Below are positions 50,655 through 59,503 of a stretch of 64,000 nt of DNA, piece by piece. The stretch comes from a bacterium. Its GTDB lineage: Bacteria; UBP7; UBA6624. Made by a program: the position numbers and the translations under genes. The first letter of the stretch is position 1. Every line of letters starts with the position of its first letter. Location of the stretch: NCBI GenBank assembly GCA_002716355.1, contig PBAU01000003.1, forward strand, positions 1 to 64,000, in the 5' to 3' direction. The notes under the pieces were generated by a model that made no database searches, was not told where the DNA came from, and was given only the letters and a program-made list of their open reading frames with translations.

Positions 50655-51630
50655 CTTTAAAGAGGCCGCTAAAAGGGTTATGTTGGCTGAGTCAAAGGCA
50701 ATCCTTTCTGCTGCTGACCTTCTAGACAAAGGTTTTGAAGATGCTTTCAATATTGTTATGGCATCTTCTGGGAGTTTTGTTATTTCAGGTATAGGAAAAT
50801 CAGGATTAATTGGCAGAAAGATATCATCTACACTTGCCAGCCTGGGAACACCTAGTGTTTTCATGCATGCTGGAGAAGCTTTGCATGGTGATTTGGGTCT
50901 AATTTCAGAAAATGATGTAGCGATGTTGATTTCAAACTCTGGAAATACAACTGAAATTCTTGGTTTGATACCTTCTTTAAAAATGAGAAAAATACCTATT
51001 ATTGCACTTACAGGCAATTTAAGTTCAACACTTGCAAGAGAAGCAGATGCTGTTTTGAACTCTTTTGTTTCAAGGGAGGCTGATCAGCATGATCTAGCAC
51101 CAACCTCATCTACAACCGTAATGATGGCTTTAGGAGATGCTTTAGCTGTAGCCTTAGCTGAAGAAAGAAACTTTACCCCATCAGACTTTGCGATGTATCA
51201 CCCTGGAGGCTCTCTCGGCAATGCTTTATCGAAGGTTCATCAATGGATGGTTAGGGATGATTTACCAATAGTTGATCCGGATGATACTTTGCAGTCTTGT
51301 GTTATAAGGATGTCAGCTGGGAATCTTGGAGCTGTAATTTTGGTCAAAGGGGACAAGGTAGAGGGCATATTCACAGATGGCGACCTGAGAAGACTTTTTG
51401 AAGGAAATGATTCTTTGGATAATTTGGTGTCTCAAAAGATAGTAAATATTGCTAACAAAAATCCAAAAATAATAAATAAAAATGATTTAGCCAGCTCAGC
51501 ATTAGAAAAAATGGAATCAAATGCAATAACTGTAATGCCGGTTGTTGATGGGAGTTCTAATTTAGTAGGTGTTATTCATTTGCACAATCTTGTTCAAGCT
51601 GGAATGGGAGTAAAGAAAAATGGAAAATAA
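50647..51630 (+). CDS. kdsD: Arabinose-5-phosphate isomerase (KdsD/KpsF)
   Basis: 327 residues: a SIS domain (VISGIGKSGLIGRKISSTLASLGTPSVFMHAGEALHGDLG, ISNSGNTTEILG) followed by two CBS domains (about 205-325; GIFTDGDLRRL, GVIHLHNLVQAG). Converts ribulose-5-phosphate to arabinose-5-phosphate for Kdo, a core LPS sugar, which argues for an outer membrane. ATG 50647 is preferred to TTG 50641. kdsA and kdsB are not in the window. Confidence 0.93.
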   Translation: MSSFKEAAKRVMLAESKAILSAADLLDKGFEDAFNIVMASSGSFVISGIGKSGLIGRKISSTLASLGTPSVFMHAGEALHGDLGLISENDVAMLISNSGNTTEILGLIPSLKMRKIPIIALTGNLSSTLAREADAVLNSFVSREADQHDLAPTSSTTVMMALGDALAVALAEERNFTPSDFAMYHPGGSLGNALSKVHQWMVRDDLPIVDPDDTLQSCVIRMSAGNLGAVILVKGDKVEGIFTDGDLRRLFEGNDSLDNLVSQKIVNIANKNPKIINKNDLASSALEKMESNAITVMPVVDGSSNLVGVIHLHNLVQAGMGVKKNGK

Positions 51631-52972
51631 ATTGAAATCTGTAGCGGAAAAAATGTGGAAAACTAGAGCTTCTAATGTTAGAGAGAGTTTGTCAAAGAGC
51701 ATTTTGGTAGATGGTTACCATCTTGTCTTAGATCTTGAAAAGAGCAAAGGTTCGATCCTGGTTGACGCTTCAGACAACAAGGAGTACATAGATCTTTTTA
51801 GCATGTTTGCGAGTCAGCCAATTGGTGTTAATCATGAATCTTTTCTAGATGATGATTTTTTGTTGAAGTTAGGTGTTGTTGGTTCCCATAAGCCTGTTAA
51901 TTCAGACGTTTACACTCAACCATATGCTGATTTTGTAACTGCTATGTCGAGAGTTGTGACAAATGAATATCCACATCTTTTTTTCATAGAGGGAGGTTCT
52001 TTGGCTGTTGAAAATGCCTTGAAGGTAGCTTTTGATTGGAAGATGCGTAAGAATCTTGAATCAGAAAAAGAAGTTCATGAAAACCTTCTTTCAATTGCCC
52101 ATTTGGAAAAATCCTTTCATGGCAGGTCAGGATACACTTTAAGCTTAACCAACACTGCAGATCCAAGAAAAACAATGTTTTTTCCTAAGTTCGACTGGCC
52201 TAGGCTACCCTGCCCTTCTAGAACTTTTCCAGAGACAGAAAGCTCCCTGGCTTCTTTGATTGAAAAAGAGAAAGATTTCATAGACAAGCTTGACTCCTTT
52301 GAAAAAGAGCACCCAAATCAAATAGCAGCTGTTCTAATGGAGACTATCCAGGGAGAAGGTGGAGACAATCATTTTCGAAATGAATTTTTAGCAAAAGTTA
52401 GATCTTGGTGTGATTCAAATGATGTTTTGCTTATTTTCGATGAGGTTCAAGTTGGAATGGGCATAACTGGTAATTGGTGGGCTTGGCAAGGTACGGACGT
52501 TAAGCCGGATATTTTTTCTTTCGGAAAGAAATCTCAAGTTTGTGGAATAGCTGCTAGCAGTCGGATTGATGATGTTGATAATTGTTTCAAGGTAAGCAGC
52601 AGGATAAATTCAACATGGGGTGGAAATTTAGTTGACATGGTTAGGGTTACAAAATATATAGAAATCATTGAAAAAGAAAATTTGCTTGACAATTGCAGTC
52701 AAGTGGGTGCCTTTTTACTTCAGGGTTTAAAAGATATGGCTAAAGATTTTGATGACCTGGTTAGTAATGTTAGAGGTGCTGGCCTTATGTGCGCTTTTGA
52801 TCTACCTAACGAAGAAATTAGAGATACTGTACGGTCTCTCCTTGTTGAGGAAGGGGTTTTGATATTAGGTTGTGGAGATAGATCCTTGAGGTTTAGACCT
52901 GTATTGGATGTTTCAAAAGATGTTATAGCTAAAGCTTTAAATTTGATAAGAAAGGTTTTGAATAAAGTTTGA
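51620..52972 (+). CDS. L-lysine 6-transaminase (Lat-like)
   Basis: 450 residues, a class III PLP aminotransferase. LFSMFASQPIGVNHESF, FIEGGSLAVENALKVAFDWKMRKN, FHGRSGYTLSLTNTADPRKTMFFPKFDWPR, LIFDEVQVGMGITGNWWAWQ, FSFGKKSQVCG (PLP Lys in GKK) and NSTWGGNLVDMVR match lysine epsilon-aminotransferases rather than ornithine or GABA enzymes. Product would be aminoadipate semialdehyde. Coupled to kdsD (11-base overlap). Confidence 0.85.
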   Translation: MENKLKSVAEKMWKTRASNVRESLSKSILVDGYHLVLDLEKSKGSILVDASDNKEYIDLFSMFASQPIGVNHESFLDDDFLLKLGVVGSHKPVNSDVYTQPYADFVTAMSRVVTNEYPHLFFIEGGSLAVENALKVAFDWKMRKNLESEKEVHENLLSIAHLEKSFHGRSGYTLSLTNTADPRKTMFFPKFDWPRLPCPSRTFPETESSLASLIEKEKDFIDKLDSFEKEHPNQIAAVLMETIQGEGGDNHFRNEFLAKVRSWCDSNDVLLIFDEVQVGMGITGNWWAWQGTDVKPDIFSFGKKSQVCGIAASSRIDDVDNCFKVSSRINSTWGGNLVDMVRVTKYIEIIEKENLLDNCSQVGAFLLQGLKDMAKDFDDLVSNVRGAGLMCAFDLPNEEIRDTVRSLLVEEGVLILGCGDRSLRFRPVLDVSKDVIAKALNLIRKVLNKV

Positions 52973-53535
52973 AAGTAAAGTCTGAAAAGTTTTATGTAAT
53001 TATTGTTCTAATTTGTGTTTTGTCGTTTTTTGTGATTGATGTCTCTTCCGGAATTCTAGAACATCCTGAAAATGAAAAGACATTAATTGCTGAGAACCCT
53101 ACTTCAAATTGTCATCTGAGTGATTTTGGTTATTCTGACTCTGGTTTTTTAAAAGATTTTAAAGAATGCTTGTCGTTAGTTTATGGATATGCACTTACCC
53201 ATTCCGATAAGATTACTTTTTTTCTTGATCAAGGTGTTGGCTTGCAAGGCACACCATCTTTGATAAAGGCTGAATACGGTAAAAGACTAACTGTTTCAAG
53301 AGAGCTAAAAAGCGATGAGGGCATTGTTTTTGTTCAGGATGATTTTGAAATATATTTTTTTAATTCTGATGAAAATTTGAATTTTGCCAATAATCAATTA
53401 ATGAATTGGGAAAGTTTAAATGCTGTTTTTATACCATTAAAATTTTTTAATCTAGAAAAACGAATCCTTCTTCTTGGTTCAAACAATGACCCTCTGGTTC
53501 TTTCTAAAAAAATAAAAGATCTAATTGAAAATTAA
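52969..53535 (+). CDS. Orphan membrane-anchored protein (188 aa)
   Basis: 188 residues starting with TTG (52969), which overlaps the aminotransferase stop (TTGA). Residues 8-25 (FYVIIVLICVLSFFVIDV) are a membrane anchor or signal segment; the rest is predicted periplasmic with two Cys (NCHLSDFG, FKECLSL) that could form a disulfide. No family recognised. Its end overlaps convergent murG by 15 bases. Confidence 0.6.
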   Translation: MKVKSEKFYVIIVLICVLSFFVIDVSSGILEHPENEKTLIAENPTSNCHLSDFGYSDSGFLKDFKECLSLVYGYALTHSDKITFFLDQGVGLQGTPSLIKAEYGKRLTVSRELKSDEGIVFVQDDFEIYFFNSDENLNFANNQLMNWESLNAVFIPLKFFNLEKRILLLGSNNDPLVLSKKIKDLIEN

Positions 53536-54573
53536 TTTAGCAATTTTTTCACCAGCTCTTAAGCCTTTACTTTGAGGGTTTTTTAGTTTTTTTATTTTTT
53601 TCAAAGTTTTTATAAATAATGTGCAACTTGCATCTTGTGAAAGAACTTCAGCCGTATATTCTGCAGCATGCTCTTCGGCATTTGCAAACTGATGATTGTC
53701 TTTTGTTTTTAAAGGTATCAATATTGATTTTTTACCAAGTGCTTTTATTTCTGCGAGAGTGCATGCCCCTGCTCTGCAGATTACAATGTCAGAAGCGCAC
53801 ATCCATTCATCCAAACTATCTGTGAATTTGTTTACTTTGTAGGGGATTTTTTGGTTATCTAAAGATTTTTTTATTTCTTCTGAACCTGATCCGCATTGCC
53901 AAAAAATGAAAATTTGAGAAAATGTTTCATTTATCATCTTTAGGGACTCTGTTATCATTTTGTTGATTTTTTGCGAACCTTGACTTCCTCCTGTTACACA
54001 TAGCACAAACATATTTTCTTTTATGTTGAGCTTTTTTCTGATTTCTTCTTTTTTGAACTGTTTGTATTTCTTATAAACCGGAACGTTAATCCCTATTGCT
54101 TTTTTACCAAAATAGTTTTGAAGTTTCTTTGAGCAGAATATTTTGTTTGCGATTCTTTTCAAAATTTTATTTGCCCAGCCAGGCTTGGCATTAGGTTCTA
54201 TTAATATTATTTTTTTATTCATGATTTTTGCAGCTATCAAGCCTGGGAAGCTTGCATAGCCACCAGTCCCTATGACTATTTCAGGGTTGAAATCTCGAAT
54301 TATCTTAAAAGTTTTTGTTAATGCTAGAAAATGAAAGAATGCACTTTTGAAATTTCTTCCTGATTTTAAATTTTGATTGATGTGTTTTATTTTCTTGCTT
54401 TTTAAAACAATGGAATCTATTCTGTCTGTGCCTAGCCACAAAAGATCATGATCCACATTTTCTAGAATTGCTAGAGCTGGTGTCACATGGCCTATTGTTC
54501 CGCCTCCGCAAACAAGAACTTTTGTTTTGATTATTTTGTGACCTCGTTTTTCCACATATAAATAATTGAGCAT
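53521..54573 (-). CDS. murG: UDP-N-acetylglucosamine--undecaprenyl transferase MurG
   Basis: GT28 glycosyltransferase that makes lipid II on the inner membrane face. VLVCGGGTIGHVTPALAI (GGTxGH donor motif), IVIGTGGYASFPGLIAA, CVTGGSQGSQKINKMI and VICRAGACTLAEIKALGKKSILIPL are diagnostic. The start is uncertain: ATG 54573 (350 aa) overlaps murJ by 43 bases, and a GTG at 54555 is an alternative; the conserved fold begins about 16 residues after the ATG. Confidence 0.95.
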   Translation of the reverse strand: MLNYLYVEKRGHKIIKTKVLVCGGGTIGHVTPALAILENVDHDLLWLGTDRIDSIVLKSKKIKHINQNLKSGRNFKSAFFHFLALTKTFKIIRDFNPEIVIGTGGYASFPGLIAAKIMNKKIILIEPNAKPGWANKILKRIANKIFCSKKLQNYFGKKAIGINVPVYKKYKQFKKEEIRKKLNIKENMFVLCVTGGSQGSQKINKMITESLKMINETFSQIFIFWQCGSGSEEIKKSLDNQKIPYKVNKFTDSLDEWMCASDIVICRAGACTLAEIKALGKKSILIPLKTKDNHQFANAEEHAAEYTAEVLSQDASCTLFIKTLKKIKKLKNPQSKGLRAGEKIAKLIFN

Positions 54574-56072
54574 GCAGATATTGCAGCTTTTATCCAGTGT
54601 AAGCCATTCCCCAAATATAGAAAGGTTGTTATCATCATCAATAAGGTATTAAGCCAATTCGCGTCTTCAAAAAAAGAAACTGCCACTAAGGAAAAGAAGG
54701 GCAAAAAGAATGAATCTTGTTCAAAAAGAATGAAAAAAAAGAAAATGCCAATAAGGTATTTTTTTGTTTTTTTGGAAATGCTGAATATGTTTTTGTTTTT
54801 AATTTCGAATTCTTTTCTCAACAGAAGCACTCCAATTGAAACTGAGACTATAGAGGAGAGAGGAACTGCAGAAAGTTTATTCTCTAAATTTCCGTAGAAA
54901 AAAAATGCAAGAAAAGCTAGACAGCTTAAGAATTGTATTAATTTGATTTTTATGAGTTTTTTGTGTATGTTTTTAGCATAGCAGGCTTTCGTGAGTATTG
55001 ATTCAGATATGACTAAAGGAAGGGATATTGCTAGTATTTTAAATATCGCAGCAACTTGAGCTGTGTCATTATTTGTGAATTTTCCATATTGGAAAAGCAG
55101 CTCTGTAAAGAATTTTGATTCAAAGAAAAAATATATTGTCATCGGTATTGCCAATACAAAACCTATCCTTAATGCCTTTTCTAGCTCTCTTGAAAAATTT
55201 GATTTTGAAATTATCGAAAGTTCTGGAAGTGAGGCTTGTGCGATACAGACACCAATAAGAGAGTTAGGAACCTGTATTAGCCTTGTTGAATAGTATAGCC
55301 ATGATATGGATCCTGAGCTTAATAAAGTTGCATAATAGCGTGTTGCAATTAAAGTTAGACTTGGGAAGATGCCTACACCAACACCTTCAAGGTATCTTTT
55401 GTCAAATTGTTCTTGGTACTTGTTTTTCCAATTTATCTTAGGCCATCTTTTGCCAAGCCCAAATGCATAAAATTGAAAAACAACACCTATCCAAGCGCCC
55501 CATCCTGCTCCCCATGTTAATGTTTCAATAGGATCTTTTTTCAAGAATAAAACACATGCAATTATTGATAAGTTTAATATTATTGGGGTTAATGACGCAG
55601 CCAGCATCCTTCCCTGGCTTCTTAAAACACAGCTAGCCCATATGCTAATTACTGCACCAGAAATATATCCTAAAAGTCCTTTTATAAGGCTTGAAAGCAT
55701 TTCAAGTTCAATATCTGACGGTTTATAGGCTGTTAAAAAGGTTGCAATGCTGCCAGAAAAGAGAGAAAGCATTACGAGAGTGGGAACCAACACTAATACA
55801 ATTTTCGTTAAAAGCGATCCGCTTGCAGACTGGTGCTTTTCTTTGTCTGCAGCAATTTTTGACATAGCCGGAATCGATATTGACTCCAAAGGGGTTTCTG
55901 CTAAAGCTGTTTTTAATGATGTTAATATTTGAAAACTTAAAGCCCAAGCATCCATTATGGAGTCACTTCCAAATTTTGAGGCCAAAAGAAGATCTCTTAT
56001 GTATCCTGTTGCTTTACTAAATGATATTCCTAAAAAATTTTTAAAAGTTCTTATTTCTAATTTTTTTTTCAA
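54531..56072 (-). CDS. murJ: Lipid II flippase MurJ (MviN)
   Basis: 513 residues with 13-14 membrane spans, of the MOP exporter superfamily. The N-terminal FKNFLGISFSKATGYIRDLLLASKFGSDSIMDAWALSFQ contains the family's first-span signature, and YYSTRLIQVPNSLIGVCIAQASLPELS is the conserved central loop. It flips lipid II, the MurG product, across the membrane, and murG follows immediately. One base separates it from the MacB-like gene. Confidence 0.93.
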   Translation of the reverse strand: MKKKLEIRTFKNFLGISFSKATGYIRDLLLASKFGSDSIMDAWALSFQILTSLKTALAETPLESISIPAMSKIAADKEKHQSASGSLLTKIVLVLVPTLVMLSLFSGSIATFLTAYKPSDIELEMLSSLIKGLLGYISGAVISIWASCVLRSQGRMLAASLTPIILNLSIIACVLFLKKDPIETLTWGAGWGAWIGVVFQFYAFGLGKRWPKINWKNKYQEQFDKRYLEGVGVGIFPSLTLIATRYYATLLSSGSISWLYYSTRLIQVPNSLIGVCIAQASLPELSIISKSNFSRELEKALRIGFVLAIPMTIYFFFESKFFTELLFQYGKFTNNDTAQVAAIFKILAISLPLVISESILTKACYAKNIHKKLIKIKLIQFLSCLAFLAFFFYGNLENKLSAVPLSSIVSVSIGVLLLRKEFEIKNKNIFSISKKTKKYLIGIFFFFILFEQDSFFLPFFSLVAVSFFEDANWLNTLLMMITTFLYLGNGLHWIKAAISACSIIYMWKNEVTK

Positions 56073-56073
56073 A

Positions 56074-57300
56074 TTAATCTCTTCGTAAAGCGACGATTGG
56101 ATCCAGTTTAGAAGCTTGATTTGCTGGAATTAATCCAAATATCAAGCCTATAGCCATTGAAACTGATGCCGATATGATAAAAACTTGAACATTGAATATT
56201 GGCTCTCCAGGAAAGTTAGGTATTCGGGAAATACCGTTTATCCCAGCATAGCCAAGAAGCATCCCTAAAAGCCCACCCATGAAAGCTAGCGATACCGATT
56301 CAATTAAGAATTGAATTTGTATGTCTCTATTTAATGCACCCAACGCTTTTCTAAGTCCGATTTCACTTGTTCTTTCAGCGACAGTGACAAGCATGATGTT
56401 CATGATGCCAATACCACCTATCAACAAAGATATGCTTCCAATTGCAAGAAGAAACATATTGAACCCGTTGATGAAGCCGCTAACTGTATTCACTATTTCT
56501 CCTGAATTGAATATTCCAAAATCATTTCCTTCAGAAAATTTTATATTGTGTCTTTTCCTTAGAAGTTCGGTGATTTCTTGTTCTGTAAGAGCTATATCTT
56601 TTAGCGATTTAGCTTCTACATTTATCGTGTTTACACCTTTTCCTCCCGAGAAAAATGATTTTGCTGTTGTGATCGGTATTAAAGATATTTCATCAGCACT
56701 TGAGAAACCTCCATCATCTCTCCCTCCCCCTTCTTTTGCGCTAAGGACACCGATTATTTCGAAAGATATGCCCCCTAAGATGATTTTTTCACCTATTGGA
56801 TCTTGTCCAGGTAGTAATTTTTTCCATAATTCAGGACCTATAACAGTAACTCTTTTTTTGCCTTCGACATCTAATGGTGATAGAAACCTGCCCTTGTCTA
56901 TTTCGTAAGATCTGACTGATGAGTATGCTGGCGTTACCCCTCTCACATCAACGCTTAGATTTCTATTGCCAACTCTTGCGATTTCTCGAGCACCAACCTC
57001 AGGCGCTGCAAAGTTTACATGAGGAAGTTTTTCTATTTCCTCAGCATCTTCTATAGTTAAGGGTTGTACTTTCTTCCTGGTTTCAATTGAGCTGTCATAA
57101 TTTCTTCCAGGCCATACAACCAAAAGATTAGTTCCAAGTCCGGCCATGCTGTCTTCAAAGTTCTTTTTAAAACCTTCACCTACACCAGTGACTATAACAA
57201 CAGAAGCAACACCAAAAGTAACACCTATTAGCGTGAGAACGGATCTAAGTGGTTTTGAAAAAATTGCTCGTATTGCAAATTTTAAATTTTCAATAATCAT
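56074..57300 (-). CDS. MacB/FtsX-family ABC permease
   Basis: 408 residues: span 1 (about 20-42), a long periplasmic MacB domain, then three C-terminal spans with IGGIGIMNIMLVTVAERTSEIGLRKALGA, the conserved FtsX-like coupling loop. Works with the ATPase and adaptor downstream in this operon to export a substrate (lipoprotein, peptide or macrolide-like) across the periplasm. Four-base overlap with the ATPase. Confidence 0.92.
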   Translation of the reverse strand: MIIENLKFAIRAIFSKPLRSVLTLIGVTFGVASVVIVTGVGEGFKKNFEDSMAGLGTNLLVVWPGRNYDSSIETRKKVQPLTIEDAEEIEKLPHVNFAAPEVGAREIARVGNRNLSVDVRGVTPAYSSVRSYEIDKGRFLSPLDVEGKKRVTVIGPELWKKLLPGQDPIGEKIILGGISFEIIGVLSAKEGGGRDDGGFSSADEISLIPITTAKSFFSGGKGVNTINVEAKSLKDIALTEQEITELLRKRHNIKFSEGNDFGIFNSGEIVNTVSGFINGFNMFLLAIGSISLLIGGIGIMNIMLVTVAERTSEIGLRKALGALNRDIQIQFLIESVSLAFMGGLLGMLLGYAGINGISRIPNFPGEPIFNVQVFIISASVSMAIGLIFGLIPANQASKLDPIVALRRD

Positions 57301-57965
57301 TTAACAATGTTTCCATCTAAGATTTTTATTGTTTTGTCGGTTCTTTTTGATATCTCAGGATCATGAGTTACAAGAATAACAGTAATGCCTCTTTGTTTTT
57401 GTTCTTCTAGTATCTTTAATATCTCTTCACCGGTTTTGCTATCAAGGTTACCTGTAGGCTCATCAGCAAGTATTATTTCCGGATCATTAACTAAAGATCT
57501 TGCTATTGCAACTCTTTGCATCTGTCCACCGGATAATTCATTGCTTTTATGGCTTGCCCATCTTTTTAGCCCGACTAAATCTAAGTATTTCATTGCTTTC
57601 TCTTTTTTTTGCTTATTATTTTTCCTTGAATAAGCAAGAGGCAATGCGACGTTTTCCCAAGCCGTGCTTCCCTGCAGGAGATGAAAGCTTTGAAAGACAA
57701 AGCCAATTTTTTGATTCCTTAAAACAGCTAGCTTGTTGCTGTTGTGTCTGTTTATGTTCTTTCCATCTAAAAGATAGTTTCCTTTTGTTGGCTTGTCTAA
57801 AAGGCCTATTATGTGCATTAAAGTGCTTTTCCCAGATCCTGAAGGGCCTATGATGGAAAGGCTTTCACCTTTTTCTATCTTTAGGTCAACACCCCTAAGA
57901 GCTTCAAAAGATATTTTTCCTGTTTTGTAAGTTTTTGATATTCCTTCAAGCTCAATTAGAGACAT
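57297..57965 (-). CDS. MacB/LolD-family ABC ATPase
   Basis: 222 residues: Walker A GPSGSGKSTL, signature LSGGQMQRVAIARSL, Walker B IILADEPTGNLDS and switch His in VTHDPE. Partner of the adjoining permease; six bases after the adaptor gene stop. Confidence 0.94.
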   Translation of the reverse strand: MSLIELEGISKTYKTGKISFEALRGVDLKIEKGESLSIIGPSGSGKSTLMHIIGLLDKPTKGNYLLDGKNINRHNSNKLAVLRNQKIGFVFQSFHLLQGSTAWENVALPLAYSRKNNKQKKEKAMKYLDLVGLKRWASHKSNELSGGQMQRVAIARSLVNDPEIILADEPTGNLDSKTGEEILKILEEQKQRGITVILVTHDPEISKRTDKTIKILDGNIVK

Positions 57966-57970
57966 TGCTT

Positions 57971-59110
57971 TTAACGTCCGCGTCTTTTGCTTCCGGATCC
58001 AATCATTTTCATTTCTAAATCTGCGGGAGGCCTGTTGACGACTTCGTCACCAATTTCCAAACCAGATAAAATTTCAACATTTTCATCACCAATTTTTCCC
58101 ACAGTGACAGATTTTCTTTCAACAATGCCCTCTTCGTTATATTTCCAAACAAAAGTTTTAGACCCTTCAAATATGAGTGCAGTGTCGGGAAGTCCAATTG
58201 CTTCAACTGATGAAACTACAAATCTTGCTTCTCCAGTCATCTTGGGAAGAAGCTTTTTTTCTGAATTGTCTATTCTCACTTCTATTTCATAATTAATTAT
58301 GCCCCCAGACTGAACACCCATAGGGTAAATTCTGTATAGAAAGCCATCAAAGGTTGAATCTGATTGGCTTTGAACCTGTATGCTGCATTTCATGTCTTCT
58401 TTAACGCTGCTGACTTCAGTTTCATCAACCAAGCCTAAAAATTTCATTGTTTTCATGTTTCCTATCACCAATAAGCTTGTTCCTCCGCCCATGCCACCTG
58501 TTGCAGATGATACAGCAGAACCTTCTTCTATAAGAAGATTAAGCACGGTTCCGTCTACTGGAGCATATATAGTTGCGTTGTTTAGTTCTTCCTGAGCTTC
58601 ATTGACCCTTTCTAGAACTTCTTGCAAATTTGCTTCTTGGATCTTTAGAGACAATCCTGCTCTCTTGAATCTCTCTTCAGCTTGAAGGAGCTCTTCTTCG
58701 GTTCCAAAACCCTTATCAACTAATTCTTCTGTTCTTGACAGGTTTCTCCTTGCTGATTCGAGTTCTAATTTTGAGGATTCCAAACTTGCTTCCGATGAGG
58801 TTTTTGTTGCCAAGGCTTGATTCAGTCTTGAGTTTAAAAGTTTTTGGTCAAGTTTTATAAGCTCTTGGCCTTTTGTAACATTATCTCCTTTTTCAACAAG
58901 AACCTCTGAGACAAGCCCAGAGGCTTCACTCTTCACTTCAACTTGAACAAGTGGCTCGATTGAGCCATATGCAACAACTGTTCTTTCTAAAGAGATGTTT
59001 TCAACAGGTATTTTTTCAAGTGTAGAGAAATCAAAACTTTCTCCTTTTTCCCACGGGCTTGAGCATGACGACAAGGCTAAAATAAAAATAATAAATAGTT
59101 TATTTCTCAT
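57971..59110 (-). CDS. MacA/HlyD-type lipoprotein adaptor subunit
   Basis: 379 residues. Starts at ATG 59110 so that MRNKLFIIFILALSSC is a lipoprotein signal peptide with Cys16 as the lipidated residue; a longer start at 59140 would add an unrelated N-terminus. Features: biotinyl-lipoyl half VEVKSEASGLVSEVLVEKGDNVTKGQELIKLD, a long coiled-coil hairpin (about 95-180) and the second half TIYAPVDGTVLNLLIEEGS. Bridges the MacB-like permease to an outer-membrane exit duct, absent from this window. Confidence 0.92.
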   Translation of the reverse strand: MRNKLFIIFILALSSCSSPWEKGESFDFSTLEKIPVENISLERTVVAYGSIEPLVQVEVKSEASGLVSEVLVEKGDNVTKGQELIKLDQKLLNSRLNQALATKTSSEASLESSKLELESARRNLSRTEELVDKGFGTEEELLQAEERFKRAGLSLKIQEANLQEVLERVNEAQEELNNATIYAPVDGTVLNLLIEEGSAVSSATGGMGGGTSLLVIGNMKTMKFLGLVDETEVSSVKEDMKCSIQVQSQSDSTFDGFLYRIYPMGVQSGGIINYEIEVRIDNSEKKLLPKMTGEARFVVSSVEAIGLPDTALIFEGSKTFVWKYNEEGIVERKSVTVGKIGDENVEILSGLEIGDEVVNRPPADLEMKMIGSGSKRRGR

Positions 59111-59111
59111 T

Positions 59112-59468
59112 TTAGGGAACGATAATTTTTCTCTCTCCACCCTCTTTCATTCCTTCTTCTATGCTTTTGTTTACCTTTTGCATAAGTTTTTCGAAGTTCA
59201 TTTGGGCAGCAATGAATTGCTGGTAAATTGGCTTTGCTTCAACTTTCATTTGAACGGCTTCCATTTTTTTCTTCAATTCTTCCGGTATTTCAGTACCTCT
59301 AGACCTCATTCCAACAGCCTGATCCTGAAGAGCTTGCATCTGTCCTAGTAAAGCTTTCAAGTCCTCATCTTTCGACAATGAATCTTGTGCTCTCCTGATG
59401 CTTTTTGCTTCTTCAGACTGACCTAAGTTTATACCTAGGTTTTTTGCTTTTTCAAAAATCATATCCAT
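59112..59468 (-). CDS. YlbF/DUF964-family helical protein
   Basis: 118 residues, almost entirely helical and coiled-coil (SEEAKSIRRAQDSLSKDEDLKALLGQMQALQDQ, RSRGTEIPEELKKKMEAVQMKVEAKPIYQQFIAAQ), ending with a glycine/charge-rich tail. This pattern matches the YlbF family, which in Bacillus acts with RNase Y in mRNA processing. Start chosen at 59468; 59462 is also possible, and an ATG at 59510 would overlap the divergent gene. One base from the adaptor gene. Confidence 0.75.
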   Translation of the reverse strand: MDMIFEKAKNLGINLGQSEEAKSIRRAQDSLSKDEDLKALLGQMQALQDQAVGMRSRGTEIPEELKKKMEAVQMKVEAKPIYQQFIAAQMNFEKLMQKVNKSIEEGMKEGGERKIIVP

Positions 59469-59491
59469 AATTTGTTTATCATAATCTCTAT

Positions 59492-59497
59492 TAGGAT
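59492..59497 (+). promoter_or_regulatory. Putative -10 element of the phosphohexomutase gene
   Basis: TAGGAT ends six bases before the ATG at 59504. As at the mutase gene, AGGA inside it could serve as a ribosome-binding site instead. Confidence 0.35.
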
Positions 59498-59503
59498 AAA
59501 AAC

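Noticed and set aside
56321-56908. 195-codon plus-strand open frame
   Set aside because: Antisense shadow of the MacB-like permease; no recognisable protein features.
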